Source: Streptomyces violaceoruber
GTDB lineage: Bacteria; Actinomycetota; Actinomycetes; Streptomycetales; Streptomycetaceae
Reading direction: 5' to 3'
DNA: 64,000 nt
Assembly (NCBI GenBank): GCA_000720805.1
Contig: JODI01000077.1
Span: 29,472-93,471 of the forward strand
The translations under genes and the position numbers were made by a program. A model generated the notes under the pieces. The model was not told the DNA's origin and did no database searches. It saw only the letters and a program-made list of their open reading frames with translations. Below, piece by piece: positions 26,664-35,673 of the stretch; positions within the stretch are counted from its first letter, which is position 1; each line of letters begins with the position of its first letter.

Positions 26664-27722
26664 TCAGGCTTCCGGACCCGCGTCGAGACCGTGCACGCGC
26701 GCGCCGAGGACCCGGCGGGAGACTTCCGCCTCCATCGCCCCGCTGAACGGCCCGGCATCGACCGTCCGGGCGGCGGCGGCCACCTTCGCATCCGCCATCA
26801 GCAGGTCCATGTGCATCGCGGCCGCCGCTGTAACACCCGCTGCCGCAGCCGCCGGCACACCGGCGAACACATCCGCGACATTGCCCGCGGCCCACACCCC
26901 TTCGACGCCGGTGAACCCCGAGGGATCGACCCGGACCTGCTCACCCGTACCCGAGGGATGCTCGAGGACGCTCAGCCCCAGCCCATCGAGGAAGCCGGCG
27001 CGCGCCACGAACCGGGGCGCGACCACCAGGTTGCGCACTGGGACAAGATTCCCGGAGGCGAGCCGGACGCCTGCCAGCCGGTCTTCGTCGTCGATGTGCA
27101 GGCCCGTCACCTCGCCGTCCGCCACGGCCACTCCGAGGCCGGCCAGCTGCTCCCACTGCTCATCGCTCAGCTCGGTGCCGGTGTGGCGGAAGAGAGTGAC
27201 ATCATGGGACATCTGGCGGAACAACAGAGCCTGGTGGAAGCTGCCCAGCACGCCGATAGCGGTGTCGCGCACCTCCCAGCCGTGGCAGTAGACGCAGTGC
27301 AGGACATCGTGTCCCCACCGCTCGGCCAGGCCGGGCACGTCGGGCAGTTCGTCGGTCAGGCCGGTGGTCACCAGCACACGCCGCGCCCGAACCTGTTCAC
27401 CGTCGTCCGTGACCACGCTGAAGCCGTCACCGTCCCGGCGGCCACCAGCAACCCGCGCGTCCGCAACGCGGACGCCATAGGCCAAGACCTCATCCCGCCC
27501 CAGGCGCAGCAACTCCAACGGTGAGATGCCCTCGCGGCCCAGGATGCCGTGCGCGCCGACACGGACGGCGGGGGCGTTACGCGGCTCGCCTGCGTCGATC
27601 ACGAGTACCGAGCGGCGCACCCGGCCAAGGCTCAGCGCCGCGGACAGCCCCGCAGGGCCACCGCCGATGATCACGACATCCCAGGGCTGCCTATGCGACT
27701 GCGCCAGATTCGTTGTATTCAT
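26664..27722 (-). CDS. Thioredoxin-reductase-like FAD/NAD(P) oxidoreductase
   Basis: ATG 27722 gives 352 residues. The FAD-binding GGGPAG motif is at 20-25 (VVIIGGGPAGLSAALSLGR). The redox-type pair CVYC is at 143-146 (LHCVYCHGWE), and the second FAD motif (GVEGVWAAGNVADVFAGV) is near residue 300. The general architecture is that of TrxB-like disulfide oxidoreductases, such as the GliT/HlmI-type dithiol oxidases found with natural products. It converges with the regulator gene. An operator-like site lies 33-57 bases upstream. Confidence 0.9.
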   Translation of the reverse strand: MNTTNLAQSHRQPWDVVIIGGGPAGLSAALSLGRVRRSVLVIDAGEPRNAPAVRVGAHGILGREGISPLELLRLGRDEVLAYGVRVADARVAGGRRDGDGFSVVTDDGEQVRARRVLVTTGLTDELPDVPGLAERWGHDVLHCVYCHGWEVRDTAIGVLGSFHQALLFRQMSHDVTLFRHTGTELSDEQWEQLAGLGVAVADGEVTGLHIDDEDRLAGVRLASGNLVPVRNLVVAPRFVARAGFLDGLGLSVLEHPSGTGEQVRVDPSGFTGVEGVWAAGNVADVFAGVPAAAAAGVTAAAAMHMDLLMADAKVAAAARTVDAGPFSGAMEAEVSRRVLGARVHGLDAGPEA

Positions 27723-27754
27723 GGCCCCAATGTGCGCCAGTAGTCCGATCGGCG

Positions 27755-27779
27755 GCAAAGCGTCATGCCGTTTCGGCAA
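27755..27779. promoter_or_regulatory. XRE/cupin operator, site B
   Basis: The site agrees with site A (26017-26041) at 21 of 25 bases, with both GCAAAGC and TGCCGTTTyGGCAA halves conserved. It sits just upstream of the flavoprotein start. Confidence 0.6.
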
Positions 27780-28071
27780 GGGGCCGGCCCGTATGCTCCG
27801 TCCCGAACCGATCGGCACGTCGCAGCAGGCGGCCCTCGTGTCGGCCCTGCCTGAGCCGAGGCCGCCAACCCGTACGTGCGCCCCCATGATTCAGGGACAC
27901 GCATACAGGTTTCCGTAGTCTGGGGATCCCGGATTTTCTGGGACCTGCGCGCCTTCGAGCGCACGGCGCAGAAGATCCGCCGCCAGGAGCAGGGTCACCA
28001 GTACGCCGAAGCCCAGCTCATCGCGCTCGGGACTCCGGTGCCGCGGGCCGGGTGCAATCCGGGCTTCTGGC

Positions 28072-28188
28072 GGCTTCGCCCACCTCAAGAACTGGCGGAT
28101 CCTCACCAAGCTCCGTACCGATCCCGCTCGCGCAACGCGTCTTCTGCGAGCCTTGCTCGTCCTGACGAACCTCGAAGTCAGCCGCTGA
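28072..28188 (+). pseudogene. C-terminal fragment of an IS5-family transposase
   Basis: The frame GFAHLKNWRILTKLRTDPAR, ATRLLRALLVLTNLEVSR and a stop matches the end of IS5-type (DDE_Tnp_4) transposases. Upstream residues to about 27930 do not stay in frame. Confidence 0.7.
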
Positions 28189-28446
28189 CGGACGGTCTAC
28201 GGCACACTCGATGCCGGGGAACGCAACCGACCTGGCTCAAAGAGCGGCCTCGCGCGAGGCATCTTCACCCTTCCGAGGCGCCGTGTCGAGAACGGCGTCC
28301 AGTACACGGCGGTGGTCTGCCTGCACCTACATGCTCACGAGCGTCGCCACCCTGACCGGCCTCATCGCAGGCCCCAGCCCCCTGCGGAGCGGCTTGCTAA
28401 CCTCAGCCGCGTGAACGGTTCTTCCCTGCCAGGGTCAAGGCACGCA
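28189..28446. other. Upstream region of the P450 gene
   Basis: No separate gene is supported. A GTG at 28411 in the P450 frame is an alternative start that would add 12 residues. Confidence 0.35.
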
Positions 28447-29622
28447 ATGAGCGTGGTCGACTCCTACCCCCTCGGTGCCGCGACCACGCTCGCCGAACTC
28501 GCCCGGGATCCGCATCCGCGCCTGGCGCTGCTCCGTGCGCAGGAGCCGGTGTCCTGGCTCCCTGAGCTGGACGGCTGGCTGGTCACCCGTCGTGATCTCG
28601 CGCTGAGCGTGATGCGGGACGCCGAGACCTTCACCGTCGACGACCCCCGGTTCTCCACCGCGCAAGTCGTCGGCCCCAGCATGCTGTCGCTCGACGGCGA
28701 CCACCACACCCTTCACCGCGAACCGTTCACCGCCCCCTTCCGTCCCCGGGCCGTGCGGGACGGTTTCGCCGCATTCATCGAGCGGGAGACCGACCGACTC
28801 ATCACCAAGCTCGAGCCTACGGGCGCCACCGAACTGCGACGTGCCTTCGCCGGACCCCTCGCAGTCGCGGTCGTGACCGAGGCGCTGGGACTGACCGGCA
28901 CCACCGGGGACACAGTGCTCGCCTGGTACGACTCCATCGTGCAGTCGGTCTCGGACATCACCGCCGGCCACGAGGCGGGACCCGCCGGCGTTGCGGCGTA
29001 CACGCAGCTACGAACGGCGGTGGAAGTCACCGTCGCTGACCGGAGCTCTTCCTCGCTCCTCGTCTCAGCCGCCGGGCAGCTGACGGTGCCCGAGGTGGCG
29101 TCCAATGCCGCGGTACTGATGTTCGGAGGCATCGAGACCACCGAGGCGATGATCACCAACGCACTGCTGCACCTGCTGCAGCACCCCGACCAACTCGCCC
29201 TTGTCCGTGCCGACGCCGAGCTGCTGGACGGCGCGATCGAGGAATCACTGCGCCTCGAACCCGGCGCGGCGGTCGTGGACCGCTACGCCACCCAGGACAC
29301 CGTCCTCGGCCCAGCCACGATCCACCGCGGTGACCTCGTCACCGTCTCCCTGACGGGGGCCAACCGCGACCCGGCCGTCTTCCCCGACCCCGACCTGTTC
29401 GACGTCCGCCGCGAGAACGTGCGTCTCCAACTGGCCTTCGCGCACGGCCCGCACTACTGCCTCGCCGCACACCTCGCCCGCCTGGAAACCCGCATCGCCC
29501 TCCAGCACCTGCTCGAACGCCTCCCAGCCCTGCGCCTCGACCTTGGCCACCCCGCAGCCCCGTACGGCCTCGTCTTCCGCAAGCCCCCCGCCCTGCATGT
29601 GCGGTGGGACCAGGTTGCCTGA
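28447..29622 (+). CDS. Cytochrome P450
   Basis: ATG 28447 gives 391 residues, normal for bacterial P450s. The I-helix has FGGIETTEA in place of AGxDTT, the ExxR motif is EESLRLEP, and the heme ligand cysteine lies in FAHGPHYCLAAHLARLE. A D(H/R)xxHxxHREPF-type motif (DGDHHTLHREPFTAPF) is also present. It is a class I soluble monooxygenase that needs an external ferredoxin and reductase, neither of which is encoded nearby. The substrate is unknown. The gene is flanked by transposase debris. Confidence 0.92.
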   Translation: MSVVDSYPLGAATTLAELARDPHPRLALLRAQEPVSWLPELDGWLVTRRDLALSVMRDAETFTVDDPRFSTAQVVGPSMLSLDGDHHTLHREPFTAPFRPRAVRDGFAAFIERETDRLITKLEPTGATELRRAFAGPLAVAVVTEALGLTGTTGDTVLAWYDSIVQSVSDITAGHEAGPAGVAAYTQLRTAVEVTVADRSSSSLLVSAAGQLTVPEVASNAAVLMFGGIETTEAMITNALLHLLQHPDQLALVRADAELLDGAIEESLRLEPGAAVVDRYATQDTVLGPATIHRGDLVTVSLTGANRDPAVFPDPDLFDVRRENVRLQLAFAHGPHYCLAAHLARLETRIALQHLLERLPALRLDLGHPAAPYGLVFRKPPALHVRWDQVA

Positions 29623-29639
29623 CCGGACTTCAGTGCGGC

Positions 29640-29814
29640 CATAGTGTTCCCCCGCCCTTCCGGCGGCGGTTGGCGCCCCGAGGGCGTCGTAACCGGCCGA
29701 GTAGCCGCTGTTGAAGTAGCACACCGAGTTGGCGCTGCCCCGGTGCACGCGGCCCGTGTACCAGTGCACGCAGATCTCGACAATGTCGACCACGGTGAAC
29801 GTTCTCCTTGCCAT
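29640..29814 (-). pseudogene. N-terminal fragment of an IS21-family IstA transposase
   Basis: From ATG 29814 the frame gives MARRTFTVVDIVEICVHWYT then GRVHRGSANSV. This matches the first helix of Streptomyces IS21 IstA proteins (FTVVDIVEI.VHWYAGRS). Later residues (VTTPSGRQP) are in another frame. The IstB partner at 59.5-60.1 kb is likewise broken. Confidence 0.5.
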
Positions 29815-30024
29815 CCGGTGCGTGCGTCGACCTCTCGGCTCGCAGGTCAAGGGACCGCGACGGCTCCGAGAGGCCAGGCCCCTCAACCCGGGCACCGGCA
29901 TGCCCATGGGGAACACGACCGACTCGCATGGAAGACCTAATAGAGCAACGAACCACCACAAACAGGGAATATCGGAAACTGTCCTGCGGTCCTGAGACCG
30001 GCAGCGGTTGAGTCTCGCGAGCAG

Positions 30025-30468
30025 TCAGGCTGACGGCAGGGCCGTCGGCAACTTGCTCGCCGCCCCGGCAACCGCGCGGTGCGTGGGAACTGCGAACGCA
30101 ACGACGAACAGGCCGAAGACAGTGATGGGCAACAGCCAGAGCAACTGCCCGGGGTCGTCCCTCAGCCAGTGCCGGTTCCCCCACCAGTTCGCGCTGACGT
30201 CCAACACCATCACGGCACTTGCCAGCCAGATCCCTTCCCGCCGCGCAAGTCCCACCAGCAGGGCAGCCAACGGATCGAGGATCACCAAGCTGACGAAGAA
30301 CACCTGCAGAGACACCTGCGGAAACGCCCCATAGGCGTGGATGCCGCCACGGACCAGATCTGCGACGTGAGAACCCGTGCCCTCAACGAAACCGATCAAG
30401 TACACCGCGAGGACCCAACGCGCCCACAACGGCTGGGCGCCCCACCGTTCCCGCAGCTCAAACCCCAC
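30025..30468 (-). CDS. Small integral membrane protein of unknown function
   Basis: GTG 30468 gives 147 residues with four membrane segments (about 16-36, 52-72, 77-97, 109-130). A conserved-looking polar start (GFELRERWGAQPLWARWVLA) and internal WWGNRHWLRDD loop are present. It resembles uncharacterised actinobacterial membrane proteins. No partner gene is evident. Confidence 0.7.
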   Translation of the reverse strand: MGFELRERWGAQPLWARWVLAVYLIGFVEGTGSHVADLVRGGIHAYGAFPQVSLQVFFVSLVILDPLAALLVGLARREGIWLASAVMVLDVSANWWGNRHWLRDDPGQLLWLLPITVFGLFVVAFAVPTHRAVAGAASKLPTALPSA

Positions 30469-30835
30469 CGTGTCACCCTAGACGAGCGCCCGAGCCTCCG
30501 CGGAAGAGATGGCAGCGCCGGAGTGATCAACGGTCCCAGCACGGTTTCTCACGCCGGTTCGAGCGGTCAGCAGCACCAGCGATGGTCAGCGCCCGGTGGA
30601 GAATCGCGACCACGAGGGTGGGGAATCACCCGACGTTGATCATGCGGGCCGTGCGGAATTTCCTGACGGTCGACATGCGGGTCCAGTCGGCGTCCTCAAT
30701 GGCCGGCCCGCCGTCCAGGAGGTGGCGCAGCGATACCCAGGAGCGGGCGGCCTCAGGACACTGTTGAGGACTTCCGCCTGGCCCGTCTCCATCGAGTGCA
30801 CGAGCGTTTGCCGGCCGGGCGACGCGTTCGACAGG
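30469..30835. other. Decayed region upstream of the replication-relaxation remnant
   Basis: The N-terminal HTH part of the replication-relaxation protein would be expected here, but I could not reconstruct it in any frame. Confidence 0.3.
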
Positions 30836-31482
30836 GCGATACCGAGCCGCCGAAGACGGCATCCGGCCCGATCGCCGTACGGCTGCGGGCCGGACACCAC
30901 CTGACGGTGACGGAGACCGCGCTCGCCTTCCTCCAGGCGCGCGCCGCCGCGGCGAGTTGTGCCGGCCGCTGGACTGGATCTGTGAGATCACCACCCCCTC
31001 GGAGGCGGCGAGGCCGTCATCCCCGACGCGCTCCTGTACTACCGCAGCGGCCGCCAGAGCAGCGACAGCTGGCCGATGCCGCGGGCATACGTGGAAGTCG
31101 ACCGGGCCACCATGGGCCCCGAACGCCTCGCCGCGAAGATCGGCGCCTACGCCCGTCTCCACGCGTACGTCCCGGCTCCCCCCGGGGGCGCCGGCCAGCC
31201 CTCGGCCAGGAGCCGCCACAGGAGGAATGGCGACGGCACTACCCCCTCTTCCCCGGAGTGCCGTTCGTCCTGGAGGGCACCGGCCCCGCCGGGATCGACA
31301 CCCGCATCCGCGCCCTGCACGCCGCCGCCCGGGACCTGGCGCCCTCCTGCTTCCGGCGCGACGTCACCGTCCTCGCCGCGCCCCTGGTCGACCTGCTCAG
31401 GGACGGACCGTCCGCAGCCGTATGGCGGCCCGTCCACGACCCCGACCCGAGAGTCAGCTGGAGCGGCCCGCAGTATCCGTAG
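30836..31482 (+). pseudogene. Replication-relaxation family protein, frameshifted
   Basis: Reading across three frames gives ASGPIAVRLRAGHHLTVTET, ALAFLQAR; CRPLDWICEITTP; EAVIPDALLYYRSGRQSSDS; PRAYVEVDRATMGPERLAAK, IGAYARLHAYVPAPPG; then EEWRRHYPLFPGVPFVLEGT and DLAPSCFRRDVTVLAAPLVD, ending VSWSGPQYP. This is the C-terminal two-thirds of the Replic_Relax family found in actinobacterial conjugative plasmids and integrative elements. At least three frameshifts make it inactive. Confidence 0.75.
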
Positions 31483-31778
31483 GCGCTCAAGTCGGCGTGC
31501 GCAATGGGCATTGCGCGGGCCCGACCATGGCCACCACGACCGCTGGAATCCGCCTGGTCGGGGCGTGGGCCAGCCTGGTCGGGCGGGCTTACCCAGAGAC
31601 GTCCCCGCGCGGCCCCGCCTCCTGCTCCTGGCCGTGCTGGTGTTCTACCAGCTCAGTGCCCCACCTGGGTTGATCACACGTTCAGGCCCGCCCGGCATGA
31701 CGCTACGGATTTGTCACTTTACGTTCGGTGCAGGTGGCTGATCGAAGGAGACGGCCCCTTTTGTGTAAGGAGTGCGTC

Positions 31779-32228
31779 ATGCAGGCAACACGAGCTCGAA
31801 TAGCCGCCGTAGTCGCAGGTGGTGTCGCCCTCACTGGCATCACCGGCGTGGTGGCCGCCAACGCCATCCCCGACAAGCCCGAGACCATTCCAGCTGCGGC
31901 TCCCGCCGACGGCTACGGGGGCAAGGAAAAGGACAGCTACAAGGACAAGGACGCCGACCGTCGAGAAGAGAACGGCGACGCTGACCGTCGCGGGCGCGGG
32001 ACCGTCCAGATCAATGAGCGGGTCTATCCCGCCACACCTGGATCTTGCATCGCATTCCCGGCACCTCTGTTCGTGAATGCCGTCAGCAACAACAGCCGGG
32101 AGCGCATCGCAGTCTTCGACAACGACACCTGCGCCGGTACCCCTGCAGCCATCGTGGGGGCCGGCAGCGACGCACTCGGCGTCTTTCTGCAGAACCCCGC
32201 GGCCCTGGGCAGCTTCAGGGTGCTCTGA
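31779..32228 (+). CDS. Small secreted protein with a charged linker
   Basis: ATG 31779 follows TAAGGAG at 31766-31772. The 149-residue product has a signal peptide (ATRARIAAVVAGGVALTGIT, predicted cleavage near residue 28). A Lys/Asp/Arg-rich linker (GGKEKDSYKDKDADRREENG) follows. The C-terminal domain has two cysteines (GSCIAFPAPLFVNAVSNNSR, ERIAVFDNDTCAGTPAAIVG). No family is recognised. A strong hairpin follows the gene. Confidence 0.75.
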   Translation: MQATRARIAAVVAGGVALTGITGVVAANAIPDKPETIPAAAPADGYGGKEKDSYKDKDADRREENGDADRRGRGTVQINERVYPATPGSCIAFPAPLFVNAVSNNSRERIAVFDNDTCAGTPAAIVGAGSDALGVFLQNPAALGSFRVL

Positions 32229-32284
32229 GCGCTGCCCACGCCCTGACTACATCTCAGGGGAAAAGAAACTGTGCTGAACACGCT

Positions 32285-32319
32285 TGCGGGCGGCACCCCG
32301 CCATGGGGCACCGCCCGCA
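32285..32319. terminator. Terminator hairpin after the small secreted protein
   Basis: TGCGGGCGGCACCCC pairs with GGGGCACCGCCCGCA over a short GCCAT loop, with two internal mismatches, 57 bases after the stop. Confidence 0.6.
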
Positions 32320-32332
32320 GGATCCGGCTCCG

Positions 32333-32558
32333 TCAGTGGCTGTTCCTGCGCATGTAGGCGGTCTGCGGGTCGTAGCCGCCTGCGAGCAGTTCCTGCGCCT
32401 CCTGGCGCAGCTCCCCGGCGGTGGTCCGGGCGACACTCAACTCGTCCTCGATGTCCGTCAGCACGACGACGTCGACGCTGCCGGCACACCTCTCCGGCGG
32501 CCACGATCATCCGGGCCACCCTGCGCGCCCTGCGCTGGCGCTGTGTCAGACCCCACAA
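32333..32558 (-). pseudogene. Small hypothetical protein, frameshifted
   Basis: From ATG 32558 the frame LTQRQRRARRVARMIVAAGE shifts by one base and continues DVVVLTDIEDELSVARTTAG, ELRQEAQELLAGGYDPQTAY and a stop at 32333. Both halves have good coding composition. The family is unknown. Confidence 0.4.
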
Positions 32559-32786
32559 TGATCAGCAGGTAGGGCGTCAGCGCCAGTGCTGCCCCCTACG
32601 CCGCGACCCGCCCGACCCGATCCCACTGATCCACCTGAACTCCCAATTCAAGCAACGGAGTTCCTGTCTCATTCACCACTGCCTCCACGGGCGTCAACCG
32701 CCGGGCGCATCCATGTCATCACTCAGGAGGAGTGAGAATCAGCCGACGGAGCACATAGAACTGCTGGAGCACGAGGAGCCGCCGAA

Positions 32787-33604
32787 TCAAGCGCTCAGAC
32801 GCCATGTGCAGCGCTCAGCCGCCCCTTGGAATTGATCATCTAGGCGGGCAGGTGGAACCCTGAGCCACTCGGCGTTCGCCTCGATGAACTCAAGCATGCC
32901 TGCAGTCAGGTGGAGGCGGAGGTTGTCCCAGGCCAGGACGATCGGGCCGCCGAGCTGGAAGCGGGCTCGGACGATCAGGTCGCGGAAGTCCCGCCAGCCG
33001 AAGCCCTTCGGTTCGTCCCTGCGGCCCCCGGTACTCGCGGATCGCACAGATCAAGCGGGACCGCTCGCCGGGCTTGTAGCAGGTCATGCCCGCCACCAAC
33101 ACCCGCCCGGAGCCCCGCCTCTGACCCGGACGACCGGGGTGTGGCCGATCCGGCCCCAGGTTCTGGCGCGCGGCAAAGTCACCGACTGGCCGCCTTCGTC
33201 CTCGAAGACGATCCAGGCGTTGCGCTCCGCCGCACAGCTCTCACCCGCGGCCACGTCTCCTTCTTCCACACCTCGACCGCCGAGTCGTCCCGCTCGATCG
33301 CTCGTCGGGGGGGTGCTGCCAGCTCCAGCCCCGCCGGACTGCGCTCCAACTCACGTGCCAGTCCTGCGATCTGATCCTCGCTGAGCCGGCATCGCCCCGG
33401 AGAGCCCTTTGGCAGCAGCCCGGCCTGGGCGCACTCGCGCCAGGCGCGGCGCCATCGCTCCACCGACCGCTCGCTCACCCGCAGGGCGGCAGCGACCGCG
33501 GCGTTCTTCTCTCCGGCTTGGAAGCGTTCAACGGCATGCAGCCGCAATCGCTCCCGCGCGGCCCTACCCGCCTCGGTCAGCACGCCGCCCTGTGCATACC
33601 TCAC
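32787..33604 (-). pseudogene. IS630-family transposase, frameshifted and truncated
   Basis: Fragments in order are an HTH region (AVERFQAGEKNAAVAAALRV, SERSVERWRRAWRECAQAGL), WIVFEDEGGQSVTLPRARTW (first catalytic acid region), GRIGHTPVVRVRG, and IVLAWDNLRLHLTAGMLEFI (second aspartate). The last glutamate region is missing: the frame ends at about 32840 in the 18-bp motif shared with 19334. Several frameshifts separate the parts. Confidence 0.75.
32823..32840. repeat. 18-bp repeat, second copy
   Basis: This is identical to 19334-19351 and lies at the truncated 3' edge of the IS630 transposase. A related but diverged sequence (CGATCAAGTTCAG) lies near 33661 at the other edge. Confidence 0.5.
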
Positions 33605-33679
33605 GCACCAGGGCTACCGCCGCCGACAGCCCACTGTCAGGCGAACGGCACCGACATCACTCGATCAAGTTCAGTGGGT

Positions 33680-33830
33680 CGTCCTCTACCCTTCCAGCGT
33701 GAGAGCTGCTCTTGACTCGCCACGGCGTCAGGGTGATCTGGGCTCAGGACCCGGGTCCGCTCCTCGCACGAGGTCTGCGTAGGCAGCGGCTGCGCTCTCG
33801 GCGTCACCGCCCTCTCCCCCGCCAGCGGGC
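33680..33830 (-). pseudogene. Tetratricopeptide-repeat protein remnant
   Basis: Across two frames the minus strand gives LARWRG, GEGGDAESAAAAYADLVRGA and VLSPDHPDAVASQEQLSRWK. This is the repeating unit of actinobacterial TPR (NB-ARC/kinesin-light-chain-like) proteins. Only about one repeat remains. Confidence 0.45.
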
Positions 33831-33963
33831 AAGGCCGTCCCGGCGGTGAGGGGTCACCGCCCAGGCGTGCTTCGCGCCGGAGGCGGCCGCCGCTTTGGTG
33901 TGCCGCCCCGCTCTCTCGCCGGGCGGTCAAGGACGACCGCGGCGGCCTCCAGCCCGGCCGGGC

Positions 33964-34116
33964 TCAGGGTCCACAGCTTCTCCAGGTGGCGATGCTTGGG
34001 CGCCTGCCGACCCGACCGCGGACGCGGGCGACGGCCAGGCTCTCGTTGGTGCCGACGACGATGAGTTCGCGGATGAACTCCGCGAGTGCGGCGAAGACGT
34101 GGAAGAGAAGTCGGCC
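33964..34116 (-). pseudogene. Serine recombinase (Tn3-type resolvase) fragment
   Basis: The frame GRLLFHVFAALAEFIRELIV, VGTNESLAVARVRGRVGRRP, SIAT matches the end of the resolvase catalytic domain and the start of its HTH region. The catalytic serine and the C-terminal HTH are both missing. Confidence 0.65.
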
Positions 34117-34301
34117 GCCGGGGTGGTGGTGTCCTGGCGGCCCGCGGAGTGATCTTCAGAAGACGAAGGTGTGTTGAAGGTCAGGATGTCCGGTGACGCG
34201 GAACGAGGGTCCCCGTAGCTGTCAACCCTGACGATCGTCAAGGTCCGGTGTTGCCGTTCGGCTCGGGTTTCCGGCTGCTCCCCCTTCTACGTTCGGGCCT
34301 C

Positions 34302-35291
34302 ATGGAACGAGAATCGCGAATGAAAGTCCGAGCCGGTCGGCTGCTCGGCGCGTCGGCCGTCTTGGGCGTGGGAGCAGGAGTCGTCACTTGGCTGTCCCCC
34401 GGCGGGCTGGGCGAGGCTGGTGCTGTCGAGGTCACGGGTGGAGCTTCGACGTCCGCGTACCGGTCGGTGACCGGTGCGGTGGCGGATGCGCCGTCGTGGC
34501 TGGGCCCTCTCCTGGAAGGGGCCACAGAGGGCACTTTGGTGATCCTCGGAATGTTGCTGGTCTGGATGTGGTGGACGGCGATCCGCCGCAAAGACACACG
34601 AGGGATCGGTGGATCCGTCCTGACCGGTCTCGGCACCGTGGCGGCCTATGCGGTGAGCGAAGCGGTGAAGCTCGTCGTGGACGAGGAGCGTCCTTGCCGT
34701 GTGTTACGCGCGGGCGGCGCCGAGTTTGTCGCGGAATGCCCCGGAGCGGGGGACTGGTCGTTCCCGAGCAACCACTCCACCCTGGCCGCCGGGGTGGCCG
34801 TCGGTCTCGCCGTGCTGCGGCCCCGCCTCGCCGCGATCACGCTGCCGCTGGCCGGGGCTGCTGCGCTGCTGCGTGTGCTGGTGGGGGTTCATTACCCGCA
34901 CGATGTGCTCGCCGGCGCGACGCTCGGCGGCGCTGTCGTGGCGGCGGTGTTGCTCGCGTTCATGCCCCTTGCCCAGGCGATGGCATCACGGCTGGGAAGG
35001 TTGAGGCGGAATGATCCCGGCTTCGTGGGCCACGACCGCGGCAGCGGCCCGGTTGTCGACGCCCAGCCTCGCCAGGATGGAACTCACGTGGGCTTTGACC
35101 GTTCCCTCCACCACATGGAGCCGCCGGGCGATCTGCCCGTTGGACAGGCCGCTTCCGAGGAAGGCCAGTACCTCTCTTTCCCGGGCGGTGAGGGCGGCGA
35201 CCCGGTGGCGGGCGGCGGATCGCCGACCGGCCAGGGTGCCTGCGCCCGTCGCGGCGAGGTGCGCGATGACCCGGGCCGCGACTTTCGGTGA
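34302..35291 (+). CDS. PAP2-superfamily phosphatase with an overrun 3' end
   Basis: ATG 34302 starts a membrane phosphatase with the three PAP2 motifs: KLVVDEERPCR, SFPSNHS (N in place of the usual G) and RVLVGVHYPHDVLAG. About five membrane helices span 10-225. The natural C-terminus should lie near 35000. Instead the frame runs on for 306 bases antisense to the response-regulator gene, giving a low-complexity tail. The stop was probably lost by deletion. It acts on lipid phosphates or related substrates at the membrane. Confidence 0.75.
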   Translation: MERESRMKVRAGRLLGASAVLGVGAGVVTWLSPGGLGEAGAVEVTGGASTSAYRSVTGAVADAPSWLGPLLEGATEGTLVILGMLLVWMWWTAIRRKDTRGIGGSVLTGLGTVAAYAVSEAVKLVVDEERPCRVLRAGGAEFVAECPGAGDWSFPSNHSTLAAGVAVGLAVLRPRLAAITLPLAGAAALLRVLVGVHYPHDVLAGATLGGAVVAAVLLAFMPLAQAMASRLGRLRRNDPGFVGHDRGSGPVVDAQPRQDGTHVGFDRSLHHMEPPGDLPVGQAASEEGQYLSFPGGEGGDPVAGGGSPTGQGACARRGEVRDDPGRDFR

Positions 35292-35666
35292 CAGGTAGGC
35301 GGCGCCTTCGGCCACCGCACGGACTCCGGTGATCAGTTCCTCTGGCTCTCCCGACTTGATCAGGAAGCCTGCTGCACCACCGCCGAGCGCCTTGAGGATG
35401 TAGTCGTCCTCGCCGAAGGTCGTCAGCATGATGATGCTCGTGGACGGCACTGTGTTGCGGATTTCCGCTGCGGCGTCGATGCCATTGATTCCCGGCATGC
35501 GGATATCGAGTACGGCCACCGCGGGACGATGGCGTTGGACCAGTTCAATGGCGTCGTGCCCGTCGACGGCCTCGGCGACGACTTCGATGTCCGGATCCGT
35601 GGCAAGAACGGCGCGCACCCCTGCGCGGATCATCGGCTCGTCGTCGGCGATCAGCACCCGGATCAT
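34986..35666 (-). CDS. NarL/LuxR family response regulator
   Basis: The 226-residue protein has a receiver domain with D54 (VAVLDIRMPGINGIDAAAEI) and a complete LuxR HTH (LTAREREVLAFLGSGLSNGQ, IARRLHVVEGTVKAHVSSIL). It starts 7 bases after the kinase stop and is its partner. The last 306 bases are overlapped antisense by the PAP2 reading frame. Confidence 0.92.
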   Translation of the reverse strand: MIRVLIADDEPMIRAGVRAVLATDPDIEVVAEAVDGHDAIELVQRHRPAVAVLDIRMPGINGIDAAAEIRNTVPSTSIIMLTTFGEDDYILKALGGGAAGFLIKSGEPEELITGVRAVAEGAAYLSPKVAARVIAHLAATGAGTLAGRRSAARHRVAALTAREREVLAFLGSGLSNGQIARRLHVVEGTVKAHVSSILARLGVDNRAAAAVVAHEAGIIPPQPSQP

Positions 35667-35673
35667 CGAGCGC

